Below, piece by piece: positions 16,806 through 24,093 of a stretch of 64,000 nucleotides of DNA. The translations under genes were made by a program, and so were the position numbers. The stretch's first letter is position 1; every line of letters begins with the position of its first letter. Source of the stretch: Caryophanales bacterium UBA5603 (GTDB lineage: Bacteria; Bacillota_I; Bacilli_A; Izemoplasmatales; Hujiaoplasmataceae); NCBI GenBank assembly GCA_002424815.1, contig DILB01000019.1:35151-99150 (forward strand), read 5' to 3'. The notes beneath the pieces were generated by a model. The model worked only from the letters and a program-made list of their open reading frames with translations. It was not told the DNA's origin and did no database searches.

Positions 16806-16834
16806 ATACTATCAAACATTATCGTTAATGTCAA
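16806..16834 (-). promoter_or_regulatory. lacI promoter with autoregulatory operator
   Basis: TTGACA (16834-16829), a 17-bp spacer and TAGTAT (16811-16806, preceded by TG) form a promoter on the minus strand. The operator ACATTATCGTTAATGT (16816-16831) fills the spacer and overlaps the -35 box. Confidence 0.7.
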
Positions 16835-17014
16835 CACAATTTATCATTATTTATCTAATTTTTGTATTGATGTATTTCATTTCATATTTCCTTAATTTCA
16901 TTCTTGAGCGTCGTTGGGCACTTTCCTTGACTATAAAGCAAGACTATCGATATAATAAGGTCATCATTATTTTATCAATAACCATAAATATAAATAATAA
17001 AGGAGAAATAAAAT

Positions 17015-17563
17015 ATGTCAAATTCAAAATTGAAAATTGGAATTATTCTTGGAAGTACGCGTGAAGGTCGCGTGAGTCCTCAAGTCGGTCAATGGGTAAA
17101 AACAATCGCTGATCAAAGAAATGATGCGATTTATGAAATCGTTGATATCAAAGAATATCGTTTACCTTTCTTAGGTGAATCAACCGATGTATCCGGTATT
17201 ACCCAATGGACTCAAAAATTAGCTTCCCTCGATGGTTTTGTTTTTATCGTATCCGAATATAATCATTCCATCTCAGCGTCTTTAAAAAATGCTTTAGATC
17301 TCGCAAAAAAAGAATGGAATAATAAAGGTGCCGGGATTGTCAGTTACGGTTCTGCTTACGGCGCTCGCGCCGCCGAACATTTAAGGGGCATCTTAAACGA
17401 ATTACAAATCGCCGATGTTCGTAACCAAGTTCTACTTTCACTGTTCCTCGACTTTGAAAATTATTCTGTTTTTAAACCGATGCCAATGCATACGCAAAAT
17501 CTGAACAACCTATTAGATCAAGTACTTTCTTGGAGTCAAGCACTCAAAACCATCAGATCATAA
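17015..17563 (+). CDS. NADPH-dependent FMN reductase
   Basis: This 182-residue flavodoxin-fold protein has the phosphate-binding loop GSTREGR near the N-terminus, the EYNHSISASLKNALD segment (flavin contact) and the SYGSAYGARAAEHLR segment, all standard for the NADPH-dependent FMN reductase/azoreductase family. It would use NADPH to reduce flavin or a quinone- or nitro-type substrate in the cytoplasm. It is preceded by a good GGAG and its own AT-rich leader, is transcribed divergently from the lacI-type gene, and ends at a strong hairpin shared with arsC. Confidence 0.88.
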   Translation: MSNSKLKIGIILGSTREGRVSPQVGQWVKTIADQRNDAIYEIVDIKEYRLPFLGESTDVSGITQWTQKLASLDGFVFIVSEYNHSISASLKNALDLAKKEWNNKGAGIVSYGSAYGARAAEHLRGILNELQIADVRNQVLLSLFLDFENYSVFKPMPMHTQNLNNLLDQVLSWSQALKTIRS

Positions 17564-17566
17564 AGA

Positions 17567-17616
17567 AAACACGCTGTACAACGGATTCCTCCATTTCTGT
17601 GACAGCGTGTTTTTTT
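17567..17616. terminator. Bidirectional terminator between FMN reductase and arsC
   Basis: An 11-bp perfect stem (17567-17577 with 17602-17612) with a 24-nt loop is followed by T's on the plus strand. On the minus strand it is followed by TTTTCTTT, so it serves both convergent genes. Confidence 0.75.
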
Positions 17617-18033
17617 TTATTTTATAATGATTTCGCCTTCAATAATACGTTTTTTTAACTTCAATATTTCATTTTCAATGATTTTAGCGGTAGCGATGAA
17701 TGCTTCTTCGGCTTTTCCAGATGGATCATCTAAACCCCAATCTTCACGAAATTGACAGGGAAGATATGGACATTCAACATTGCAGCCCATGGTAATGACA
17801 ATATCGATGGGTGGTAAGGCATCAATCGTTTTTGAATATTGTTTTTCTTCCATATCGATTTGATATAATCGTTTGATAATTCGAACGGCATCTTGATTAA
17901 TTTTCGGTTTCGTCTCGGTTCCTCCACTATAAGCCTCAAATACATCGCTTGCAAAGTGTCTTGTCAAAGCTTCAGCCATTTGACTTCGGCAACTATTATG
18001 AACACAGATAAATCCAACTTTTATTTTACGCAT
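17617..18033 (-). CDS. arsC: Arsenate reductase, thioredoxin-coupled (LMW-PTP type)
   Basis: The start is set at 18033 (MRKIKVGFICVHNSCRSQ), with AAGGAG upstream; the longer frame has no SD. The 138-residue protein has the phosphatase-like P-loop CVHNSCRS at residues 10-17 and the redox Cys pair in GCNVECPYLPC, followed by the general-acid loop EDWGLDDPSG. This three-Cys layout is that of thioredoxin-dependent ArsC, which reduces arsenate to arsenite. The start overlaps the end of the ACR3 pump gene by 8 bp, so pump and reductase are translated together. Confidence 0.92.
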   Translation of the reverse strand: MRKIKVGFICVHNSCRSQMAEALTRHFASDVFEAYSGGTETKPKINQDAVRIIKRLYQIDMEEKQYSKTIDALPPIDIVITMGCNVECPYLPCQFREDWGLDDPSGKAEEAFIATAKIIENEILKLKKRIIEGEIIIK

Positions 18034-19087
18034 GGTCAATTTCTCCTTCAGAAAAATGATTTTTGGTTTTATTTGCAATTTTTACTAAAATAATCATCAC
18101 CGGTACTTCGACTAAAACACCCACAATGGTCGCTAACCAAACACCTGGTTGATCTGGGAATACCGCAAAGGCCACCGCGACGGCTAATTCAAAAAAATTA
18201 GAGGCGCCTATCATACCTGCGGGAGCCGCCACATCATGAGGTAGTTTCAACCATTTAGCGCCACCATATGCCAAAAAGAAAATTAAAAAGGTTTGTAAAA
18301 TCAAAGGAATGGCAATTAAGACAATATGGAAAGGATTTTGAATAATCAAATCACTTTGTAATGAGAATATTAAGATTAATGTCAGTAACAAACCGCTGAT
18401 GGTCAACCCACTAAATTTAGGAATAAAATGTTGATTGAAATGATTGAGACCTTTTTGTTTGATATAAATTTTACGTGTTAATGAAGCCATTAAAAGCGGA
18501 ATAACGACAAATAAGACCACCGATAAAAATAACGTATCCCAAGGAATGTTAAACCCACCAATTTTTAGTAACACCCCAACGATGGGGACATATAACACTA
18601 AAATGATCAAATCGTTGGTCGCTACTTGCAATAAGGTATATGCCGGATTTCCTTTTGTTAACGAACTCCAGACAAACACCATCGCTGTACAGGGCGCTGC
18701 CCCTAATAAAACGGCCCCAGCTAAATATTGATCTTGTAATTGAGTGGGAATAATCGCGCCAAAAATGACTCGAAAAAACAACCAAGCAATCGCAAACATC
18801 GTAAAAGGTTTTACCACCCAGTTGATAAACCAAGTTAAATATAATCCTTTCGGTTTTTTACCAACATTTTTAATCGATGTAAAATCAATTTTTAACATCA
18901 TCGGATAAATCATTAACCAAATCAGAAACCCAATCGGTAAATTGACATTCGCAATCGTCAAACGATTTAAGAAATCCGGAATGATAGGGATATATATGCC
19001 GATGATGACTCCTAGTAACATACATAACAAGACAAAGAGTGTCAAATAGGTTTCAAAGAAACTTAATCTTTTTGTTTTCATGTCCAT
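18026..19087 (-). CDS. acr3: ACR3-family arsenite efflux permease
   Basis: The 353-residue membrane protein has about ten hydrophobic helices and the ACR3 signature segments PLLMASLTRK, GAAPCTAMVFVWSSLTKGNPAYTLLQVATNDL (helix 4 with the functional Cys) and GMIGASNFFELAVAVAF. It exports arsenite produced by the ArsC encoded immediately downstream, driven by the proton gradient. No arsR gene lies beside it, unlike most ars operons; a dyad over the promoter at 19102-19130 may be a regulator site. Confidence 0.93.
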   Translation of the reverse strand: MDMKTKRLSFFETYLTLFVLLCMLLGVIIGIYIPIIPDFLNRLTIANVNLPIGFLIWLMIYPMMLKIDFTSIKNVGKKPKGLYLTWFINWVVKPFTMFAIAWLFFRVIFGAIIPTQLQDQYLAGAVLLGAAPCTAMVFVWSSLTKGNPAYTLLQVATNDLIILVLYVPIVGVLLKIGGFNIPWDTLFLSVVLFVVIPLLMASLTRKIYIKQKGLNHFNQHFIPKFSGLTISGLLLTLILIFSLQSDLIIQNPFHIVLIAIPLILQTFLIFFLAYGGAKWLKLPHDVAAPAGMIGASNFFELAVAVAFAVFPDQPGVWLATIVGVLVEVPVMIILVKIANKTKNHFSEGEIDHA

Positions 19088-19101
19088 TCTCCAATAGATT
19101 G

Positions 19102-19130
19102 ATGACTATCTATATTATATCATAGGTCAT
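19102..19130 (-). promoter_or_regulatory. ars promoter with overlapping dyad
   Basis: An extended -10 (TGATATAAT on the minus strand) lies about 25 nt upstream of the ACR3 start. It is centred in an imperfect 29-bp dyad with ATGAC/GTCAT ends, a possible ArsR-type operator. The symmetry of the inner part is poor. Confidence 0.4.
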
Positions 19131-19202
19131 TTCTTCAAGTAAAAAGAACGAATGTAAAATCTTCTTTACAGATTATTTTGCTTTAAAATTATGTCATATA
19201 TC

Positions 19203-19535
19203 CTAAAAAATGATATAAGTAATCCCATCATTTCCCTTTTTAAAATCCCCATCATTTTGAATTAAATGTCGGTATTGCATGATGACATCATCCAATCCCA
19301 TCAATTGATGGAATGCTTCACCGGGAATGAAAGTTTTAATTTCACCCTTGGCCATTTTATGACGCAGAGTTTCATGAAGAGCTTTTTTAATCGCGCCACC
19401 TTTTCCTGAAGAACCATATCCATGGATGATTTTGATTACTTTTTCGGTTTTTCTTGTCATTTTTAGCACGTTTTCTAAAATTGACATGGCGACACTTACC
19501 ATCGGCATCGACGATTTTATATCAAAAGTTTTCAT
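19203..19535 (-). CDS. Smr-domain protein
   Basis: The 110-residue protein has the Smr core: a DI-x-x-x-x-x-x-A-x-x-x-L start, then IKIIHGYGSSGKGGAIKKALHETL, in which HGxGSxG is the loop shared with the C-terminal domain of MutS2. Smr domains bind or nick nucleic acid and some act on stalled ribosomes or mRNA. This stand-alone copy is a little longer than the domain and ends GDGITYIIF. It sits between the ars and antiporter units and appears to be transcribed alone. Confidence 0.7.
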   Translation of the reverse strand: MKTFDIKSSMPMVSVAMSILENVLKMTRKTEKVIKIIHGYGSSGKGGAIKKALHETLRHKMAKGEIKTFIPGEAFHQLMGLDDVIMQYRHLIQNDGDFKKGNDGITYIIF

Positions 19536-19573
19536 CCATCATCACCCGTTCTTATTGTATCATATCGCATAAT

Positions 19574-19609
19574 AAAAAAACATCGCTTGCCATAATTGAC
19601 AAGCGATGT
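19574..19609 (-). terminator. Terminator of the antiporter/PII-like operon
   Basis: A 10-bp perfect stem (19580-19589 with 19600-19609) and a U-run on the minus strand (19580-19574) lie 6 bp past the stop codon of the PII-like gene. Confidence 0.85.
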
Positions 19610-19614
19610 TGACT

Positions 19615-19971
19615 TTATAGATTAGAATCGATCCCTAAATTAACGATATTATCCACGGGAACCGTGAACATAAAACCCGCGGAAGGTCTACCGACTTTTT
19701 TTAGCATATTTTTAATTTCTTGCATTGTTTGTTGCAGTAATTCTTTATTATTAATAACCGTAAATAACGTTTTATTATAAGGATTTGATCCTGCAAGAAT
19801 GGATTTCAATGATCCAAAAAGCGGAATGCTTTGGATGCCACCATGAACAATGGCAGATGCCATGCCTTGGCTGTCGATGATAGTTGCGCCACCCACACCC
19901 AATTGGACAAATTTAGCTAAAATATCTTCTAAATAATCTGTTTGGTTTAAAACGATAATAAGTGCGACCAT
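19615..19971 (-). CDS. PII-like (GlnB/PstA-fold) signalling protein
   Basis: The start is set at 19971 (MVALIIVLNQ) because AGGAGG lies just before it; the upstream ATG would sit on top of that SD. The 118-residue protein has a PII-type ferredoxin-like pattern: a beta strand at the start, LAKFVQLGVGGATIIDSQG as helix and T-loop base, a central loop, and the final strand FTVPVDNIVNLG, which resembles the C-terminus of the c-di-AMP receptor PstA/DarA. It lies 27 bp downstream of the antiporter gene in the same riboswitch-controlled transcript, suggesting that it senses a nucleotide and adjusts the antiporter. The ligand is unknown. Confidence 0.7.
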   Translation of the reverse strand: MVALIIVLNQTDYLEDILAKFVQLGVGGATIIDSQGMASAIVHGGIQSIPLFGSLKSILAGSNPYNKTLFTVINNKELLQQTMQEIKNMLKKVGRPSAGFMFTVPVDNIVNLGIDSNL

Positions 19972-19998
19972 TTTTATATCCTCCTTCTCCAATATACT

Positions 19999-21252
19999 CT
20001 ATTCCACCGCTGGTTGCAATGGAATTTGTTCAGTTACGACTGTTTTTTCTTTTGCAGCTTCAATCTCAGGGAAATAAGTATCAATGCCGTCAATTTCGCC
20101 GGCTTTTTTAATCGCTATTTTTGCGAATACCGGTCCCATTGTTTCATAGATCAATACACTAAACATAATAATGGTTGTAATAGCAACAGCGTAAGTTGGT
20201 AACTCTTGACGGACGATGACGGATAACCCAATGGAGATACCGCCTTGGGGAAGCATCGCAAATCCCATATATTTTTGAACTTTCGGATCAGCTTTCATGA
20301 TTCTTGCGCCCGTAAAAGTCCCTAAGAACTTTCCTGCCGCCCGTGCAAACACATAAGCGATTCCGACGATACCCACACTCGCAAGAATCGATAAATCTAA
20401 ACTTGCCCCAGCAATCGTAAAAAACAATACAAAGAACGGTGTGGCAAAATCATTGACTGAGGTAAAAATTCTAAATGGGGTTTTAACAACATTCACTAAA
20501 ACGGCACCCATCATAATATTTGTTAATAAGGGGGATAATCCCAACCATTTCGATACGCCAGCAGCTAAACCGATAAATGCTAAGGTAATAACTTGATTTT
20601 CATCTCGATTTCGTGCTAATTTCGATACAAAAGCCAAGACGATTCCTAAGAAGGCTCCGAGTAATAAAGATCCCCCGATTTCAACTAAAGGATTTAAAAA
20701 CATTTGACCAACGGAAATAACTTCGGTAGAAATGGAAATCTTCGCAATCGATATAGCAATACCAAATGCCATGATACCGAACACATCATCGAGGGCGACG
20801 ACCGGTAATACCGCCCGTGTTAAAGGTCCATTAGCACGGTATTGTCGAATGACAAGTAACGTTGCGGCCGGTGCCGTCGCAGCTGACATCGAGGCAATGA
20901 CGATGGAAAAAGCAAACGGTTGATTAAAGATGAAATACATCACAATAAATACAACCGAGATTGCCCCAACCACTTCAAATAAGGTTATCCAAAAAATCTT
21001 TTTTCCGAATCGCATCATATCTTTCATGATAAATTCGGAGCCTATCGAAAAAGCAATGATTGACAAAGCAATTTCACTTAAAATCTCCATCGCTTTGACA
21101 TCTGTTTCTGTCACTAAATTAAATAGGGAAGGTCCGAGCAAGAGACCAACGATTAAATATCCAGAAACACTGGGCAATTTTAATATTCCTGCCAGTTTTC
21201 CACCGATAAACCCAACAATCAAGATAATCGCAATTTTAATTAACATTTCCAT
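19999..21252 (-). CDS. CPA2-type monovalent cation/proton antiporter
   Basis: The 417-residue membrane protein has 12-13 hydrophobic helices and the antiporter core of PF00999, including LPSVSGYLIVGLLLGPSLF near the N-terminus and the ion-binding region VLPVVALDDVFGIMAFG with adjacent Asp residues. It lacks the C-terminal RCK/TrkA domain seen in KefB; the separate PII-like protein may take that role. It exchanges K+ or Na+ for H+. A c-di-AMP riboswitch in its leader supports a role in potassium or osmotic balance. Confidence 0.88.
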   Translation of the reverse strand: MEMLIKIAIILIVGFIGGKLAGILKLPSVSGYLIVGLLLGPSLFNLVTETDVKAMEILSEIALSIIAFSIGSEFIMKDMMRFGKKIFWITLFEVVGAISVVFIVMYFIFNQPFAFSIVIASMSAATAPAATLLVIRQYRANGPLTRAVLPVVALDDVFGIMAFGIAISIAKISISTEVISVGQMFLNPLVEIGGSLLLGAFLGIVLAFVSKLARNRDENQVITLAFIGLAAGVSKWLGLSPLLTNIMMGAVLVNVVKTPFRIFTSVNDFATPFFVLFFTIAGASLDLSILASVGIVGIAYVFARAAGKFLGTFTGARIMKADPKVQKYMGFAMLPQGGISIGLSVIVRQELPTYAVAITTIIMFSVLIYETMGPVFAKIAIKKAGEIDGIDTYFPEIEAAKEKTVVTEQIPLQPAVE

Positions 21253-21302
21253 AAAGTTCTGCTCCTATTTCTATAATCATTTCATTATTTGACTTTTTAA
21301 TA

Positions 21303-21344
21303 AAACAAAAAGCGCATACTGACTATATTAGTCGTTATACGCTT
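21303..21344 (-). terminator. Riboswitch expression-platform terminator
   Basis: On the minus strand AAGCGUAU (from 21344) pairs with the arm ending at 21310, with one U-G pair and two inner mismatches, followed by UUUGUUUU. It directly follows the aptamer and precedes the antiporter gene, so it is the on/off switch. Confidence 0.8.
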
Positions 21345-21466
21345 GGTTACTCCTATGAGGTTAGCTGACGGATTCGGGCATCCAAGTAGCCCTACTTGAT
21401 TAAATCAAGATTCACCCCAGTGTAAATTGGGTCCCCCACCATTTGATTATTCGGAGATATCGGGCA
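21345..21466 (-). ncRNA. c-di-AMP riboswitch (ydaO-yuaA type)
   Basis: The minus-strand leader of the antiporter gene contains the most conserved ydaO segments in order: GGGGGACCC, GGGGTGAATC, then CCGAATCCGTCAGCTAACC followed by CTCATAGGAG. The spacing and the surrounding helices fit this class, which binds two c-di-AMP molecules and usually lowers expression of K+ and osmolyte transporters through a terminator. The terminator at 21303-21344 and the downstream cation antiporter match that role. The exact 5' boundary is estimated. Confidence 0.9.
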
Positions 21467-21468
21467 TC

Positions 21469-21497
21469 ATTATACTCCTCTGGAAAAGCTTTGTCAA
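21469..21497 (-). promoter_or_regulatory. Consensus sigma-A promoter of the riboswitch operon
   Basis: TTGACA (21497-21492), a 17-bp spacer and TATAAT (21474-21469) match the consensus exactly on the minus strand. Transcription would start at about 21462, at the 5' edge of the aptamer. Confidence 0.9.
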
Positions 21498-21550
21498 ATA
21501 AAATAACATCATTTTTTTGTGTTTTACAAATTCATATTTTTTTAGTTTAT

Positions 21551-22957
21551 TTAATCATTCCATTGCGTCTCTTGAAAGACCATTTTACCGTCAATAAAAG
21601 TCTTCAAAACTTTAATATTTTTTAATTCTTCAACTGAGCACAAGCGAGGGTCTTTATCTAAGATAATCTCATCATGGAGGGTATCTAAATAGACATATCT
21701 TAGATTTCTTTCTTGGTAACACGATAACGCGGCTTCAACCGTATATCCTTCTTGAGGTAAATAGGAGTCTAAGGTCGGATGATCAATCGATTTTCGGCTC
21801 ACTGCACAATAGATATTTTCAAACGGATTCACATTTTCAATCGGTGTATCTGTGGAAAAACCCACTGGTAATCCGAGCGTATCCATCGATTTAAAAAGAT
21901 AGGCTTCTTTTGATCTTTCTCCGATTCTTTGAACTACCATTTCAATATCACTGTTAAGAAAAATCGGTTGAATGATTGCGCCGATATTGTAGGCTTTCAT
22001 CCGTTTGATTTGTGCCACAGTGGCTAATTGCGCATGAATTATCGCATGACAATGATCCACTCTTTTGGATTTTTCTAACGCATGGATGATGGCATCAGTA
22101 GCTAAATCAATAGCATGATCGCCAATGGCATGAATAACGACATCCATGCCGTGTTGTTCTGCCAATGCAACCATGTCATACAAATCATTATTTGCATAGG
22201 TTTGAATTCCACGATTGGTGGAATCATCACTATAAGGTTCTTTTAACAATGCTGTGCGGCCACCTAAACTGCCATCGGCGAGTAATTTTAAAGGTCCCAT
22301 GCGCCATTTTCCAAAATTTTTATTCACATACCCTTTGGCGATGAATCGTTGTAACATGGCTAGAGTACGCATATTGGCTTGTTCGACCACTCGTACTTGA
22401 ATGAGATCTTTTTCATAGCATTCATTGAAGAGATCAATGATGTCTTCAAAAGGAATCGGAAATATTTGAAAGTCATCGCTCGCAACGTGGGTAATTCCAT
22501 TTGCTAAACAAATTTGATTGGCTTTCACAAGGTATTTAATCAAGTCTTCTTTGGTTGGGGTAGGATAGGCTTCATAAATCAAATGAATCGCATCTTCACT
22601 GAAAATACCTAATTCAAAATCGATGGCTCCAGTTCCGTGATAAACTGTTGAAGCATCAATCTTCGCCATCTCTAACATCTTGTCATTGACAACTAATACA
22701 TGACCACACGTGCGAATCATGACAACAGGAATTGTTTGCGATATTTGATTTAAATCGTGTTTGTTTAACATCCGTTGTTCTTTAAAATGTTCTTGATTCC
22801 AGCCACGACCGATAATTTGAGAGGATGACGGCTTATTTTTGATGGTTTTAATCAACGCTTCAATCGAACCAAAACCCTTTAAATCATATAAATATGCGAC
22901 ATATCCCATGCCTAGAAAATGTAAATGCGAATCAATAAAAGCCGGTATTTTAATCAT
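21551..22957 (-). CDS. Amidohydrolase family 3 (YtcJ-like)
   Basis: The start is set at 22957 (MIKIPAFIDSHLHFLGMGY), with GGGAG 6 nt upstream. The 468-residue protein has the metal-binding DSHLHFLG motif at its N-terminus, followed by KLLADGSLGGRTALL, HAIGDHAIDLA and GFSTDTPIENVNPF, which together form the amidohydrolase TIM-barrel site of the YtcJ group. These enzymes hydrolyse unknown amides or cyclic amides. The gene overlaps or abuts the PD-(D/E)XK-like gene upstream and is cotranscribed with it. No terminator is evident before the riboswitch leader downstream. Confidence 0.88.
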   Translation of the reverse strand: MIKIPAFIDSHLHFLGMGYVAYLYDLKGFGSIEALIKTIKNKPSSSQIIGRGWNQEHFKEQRMLNKHDLNQISQTIPVVMIRTCGHVLVVNDKMLEMAKIDASTVYHGTGAIDFELGIFSEDAIHLIYEAYPTPTKEDLIKYLVKANQICLANGITHVASDDFQIFPIPFEDIIDLFNECYEKDLIQVRVVEQANMRTLAMLQRFIAKGYVNKNFGKWRMGPLKLLADGSLGGRTALLKEPYSDDSTNRGIQTYANNDLYDMVALAEQHGMDVVIHAIGDHAIDLATDAIIHALEKSKRVDHCHAIIHAQLATVAQIKRMKAYNIGAIIQPIFLNSDIEMVVQRIGERSKEAYLFKSMDTLGLPVGFSTDTPIENVNPFENIYCAVSRKSIDHPTLDSYLPQEGYTVEAALSCYQERNLRYVYLDTLHDEIILDKDPRLCSVEELKNIKVLKTFIDGKMVFQETQWND

Positions 22958-22968
22958 TTTGTTCTCCC

Positions 22969-23703
22969 TCATTCATGTATTTGATATAAATAGGCGCGAT
23001 TGATTTTTCCTGTGAATTCAATAATTCCGAGGGTTTTTAAAACCATAATCATCCCTTGTGCTTCGGTTTTATTGAGTTTTGCAATTTTACGGAAAACGTC
23101 AGTTGTAAAAGTTTTAGGTAAATCCGTTGGTAAAAGGTTCATATAATCGCTTTTAGTATTCAAGTCAATCATCTGCGGAAACCCTTTGGTGAATTGTTCG
23201 ATTCTTACATACGGTTTTCGAGGATGGTTTTCTGTATTGATAATTCGATATTCATCGACATCGACTAAAAAAATGAGAAAGTGGAGATTTGGATGACTTA
23301 AATGAGTTCTTATCTGTGTCATTTGTGCACCGATGGATAACGGATTTCCTTTTTTAGGTGATTTCTTCGGTTTGCCTGCGACGCCCGCATTCATTAAATA
23401 AATGGTTTTATTCCTGATAATGGGATAGACGATGGTGATTGAATAATTTGGCAACAAGCTTCTAAGTTTATGTTCCATAGCTTTAAAAGAACCGGTTTGA
23501 ATTTCGATGATTTTTCCATCTTGATAAATATCGACAATAAATGATCCGATTTTAAATTCATGACACATCGAGTCGGGGCTTAAATAATGTTTGATGCTGC
23601 GATGAAGCGTTTTTTCGTTTTGGGTACCAATGCTTTCATATTGATCGGTGAGAGAATCGAGATGGCTCGACATAAACCCAATGTCTTTTATTTCATTGTC
23701 CAT
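22969..23703 (-). CDS. Hypothetical protein with possible PD-(D/E)XK nuclease-like core
   Basis: The start is set at 23703 (MDNEIKDIG), with GAGGTG at 6 nt. The 244-residue protein is not one I can name. Around residues 55-80 it has HEFKIGSFIVDIYQDGKIIEIQTGSF, whose order (Glu, then V-D, then E-x-Q on adjacent strands) resembles the PD-(D/E)XK fold with Gln in place of Lys. A Lys/Pro/Gly-rich stretch follows (GKPKKSPKKGN), and the C-terminal 70 residues look like a winged helix (DVFRKIAKLNKTEAQGMIMVLKTLGIIEFTG). It ends in TGA and is coupled to the amidohydrolase gene. Nucleic-acid processing is a guess from fold pattern only. Confidence 0.55.
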   Translation of the reverse strand: MDNEIKDIGFMSSHLDSLTDQYESIGTQNEKTLHRSIKHYLSPDSMCHEFKIGSFIVDIYQDGKIIEIQTGSFKAMEHKLRSLLPNYSITIVYPIIRNKTIYLMNAGVAGKPKKSPKKGNPLSIGAQMTQIRTHLSHPNLHFLIFLVDVDEYRIINTENHPRKPYVRIEQFTKGFPQMIDLNTKSDYMNLLPTDLPKTFTTDVFRKIAKLNKTEAQGMIMVLKTLGIIEFTGKINRAYLYQIHE

Positions 23704-23792
23704 GGCCATCACCTCACAAAAGCTTATCCTGATTATACTATATAAAAGCATTTTCGTAAATGAACATGACTACTGTCTTCCAATAGACCAAT

Positions 23793-23821
23793 AAAAAAAG
23801 CACAAACGGTTTCGTCTGTGC
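23793..23821 (-). terminator. Terminator of the tRNA-Gln gene
   Basis: A 9-bp stem (23800-23808 with 23813-23821, one A-C mismatch) with a 4-nt loop is followed on the minus strand by seven U's. It lies 10 bp past the tRNA 3' end. Confidence 0.8.
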
Positions 23822-23831
23822 CATCCATCAT

Positions 23832-23906
23832 TGGCAGGGCTAGAAAGATTTGAACTTTCGGTCTCGGATTCAGAGTCCGATGCCTTAACCACTTGGCCAT
23901 AGCCCA
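23832..23906 (-). tRNA. tRNA-Gln (anticodon CUG)
   Basis: A full cloverleaf is present on the minus strand: acceptor (T)GGGCTA pairing with TAGCCC(T), D arm GCC...GGC, anticodon stem TCGGA/TCCGA with loop CTCTGAA (anticodon CTG, encoded at 23871-23873), T stem GAAAG/CTTTC with loop TTCAAAT, discriminator G and encoded CCA. The body closely matches bacterial tRNA-Gln. The first acceptor pair is U-U rather than the usual weak U-A. CUG reads CAG, so a UUG isoacceptor should exist elsewhere. Confidence 0.9.
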
Positions 23907-23997
23907 ATGTCTCGTGTCATTTTAACATGACATTGCCGTTATTTCAAGTCCTATAATCGTAAAATAACGGCTTTTACCTTGCCTTTAAGCATATCGC

Positions 23998-24026
23998 TTG
24001 GTCTGTATCTGTTTGTCACTTATAAT
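23998..24026 (+). promoter_or_regulatory. pdh operon promoter
   Basis: TTGGTC, a 17-bp spacer and a perfect TATAAT lie 68 nt before pdhA. An imperfect inverted repeat with AAAGTT and AACTTT arms follows at about 24027-24050 and might be an operator. Confidence 0.6.
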
Positions 24027-24093
24027 AAAGTTGGACAAGACTAACTTTTTAGAATTGATCCGCTATATATTATATATATAACAAGGAGGACCT

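Noticed and set aside
16738..17064. Frame between the lacI-type gene and the FMN reductase
   Set aside because: It overlaps the regulator's 5' end and the reductase start, has no SD, and its region holds the promoter and operator of lacI.
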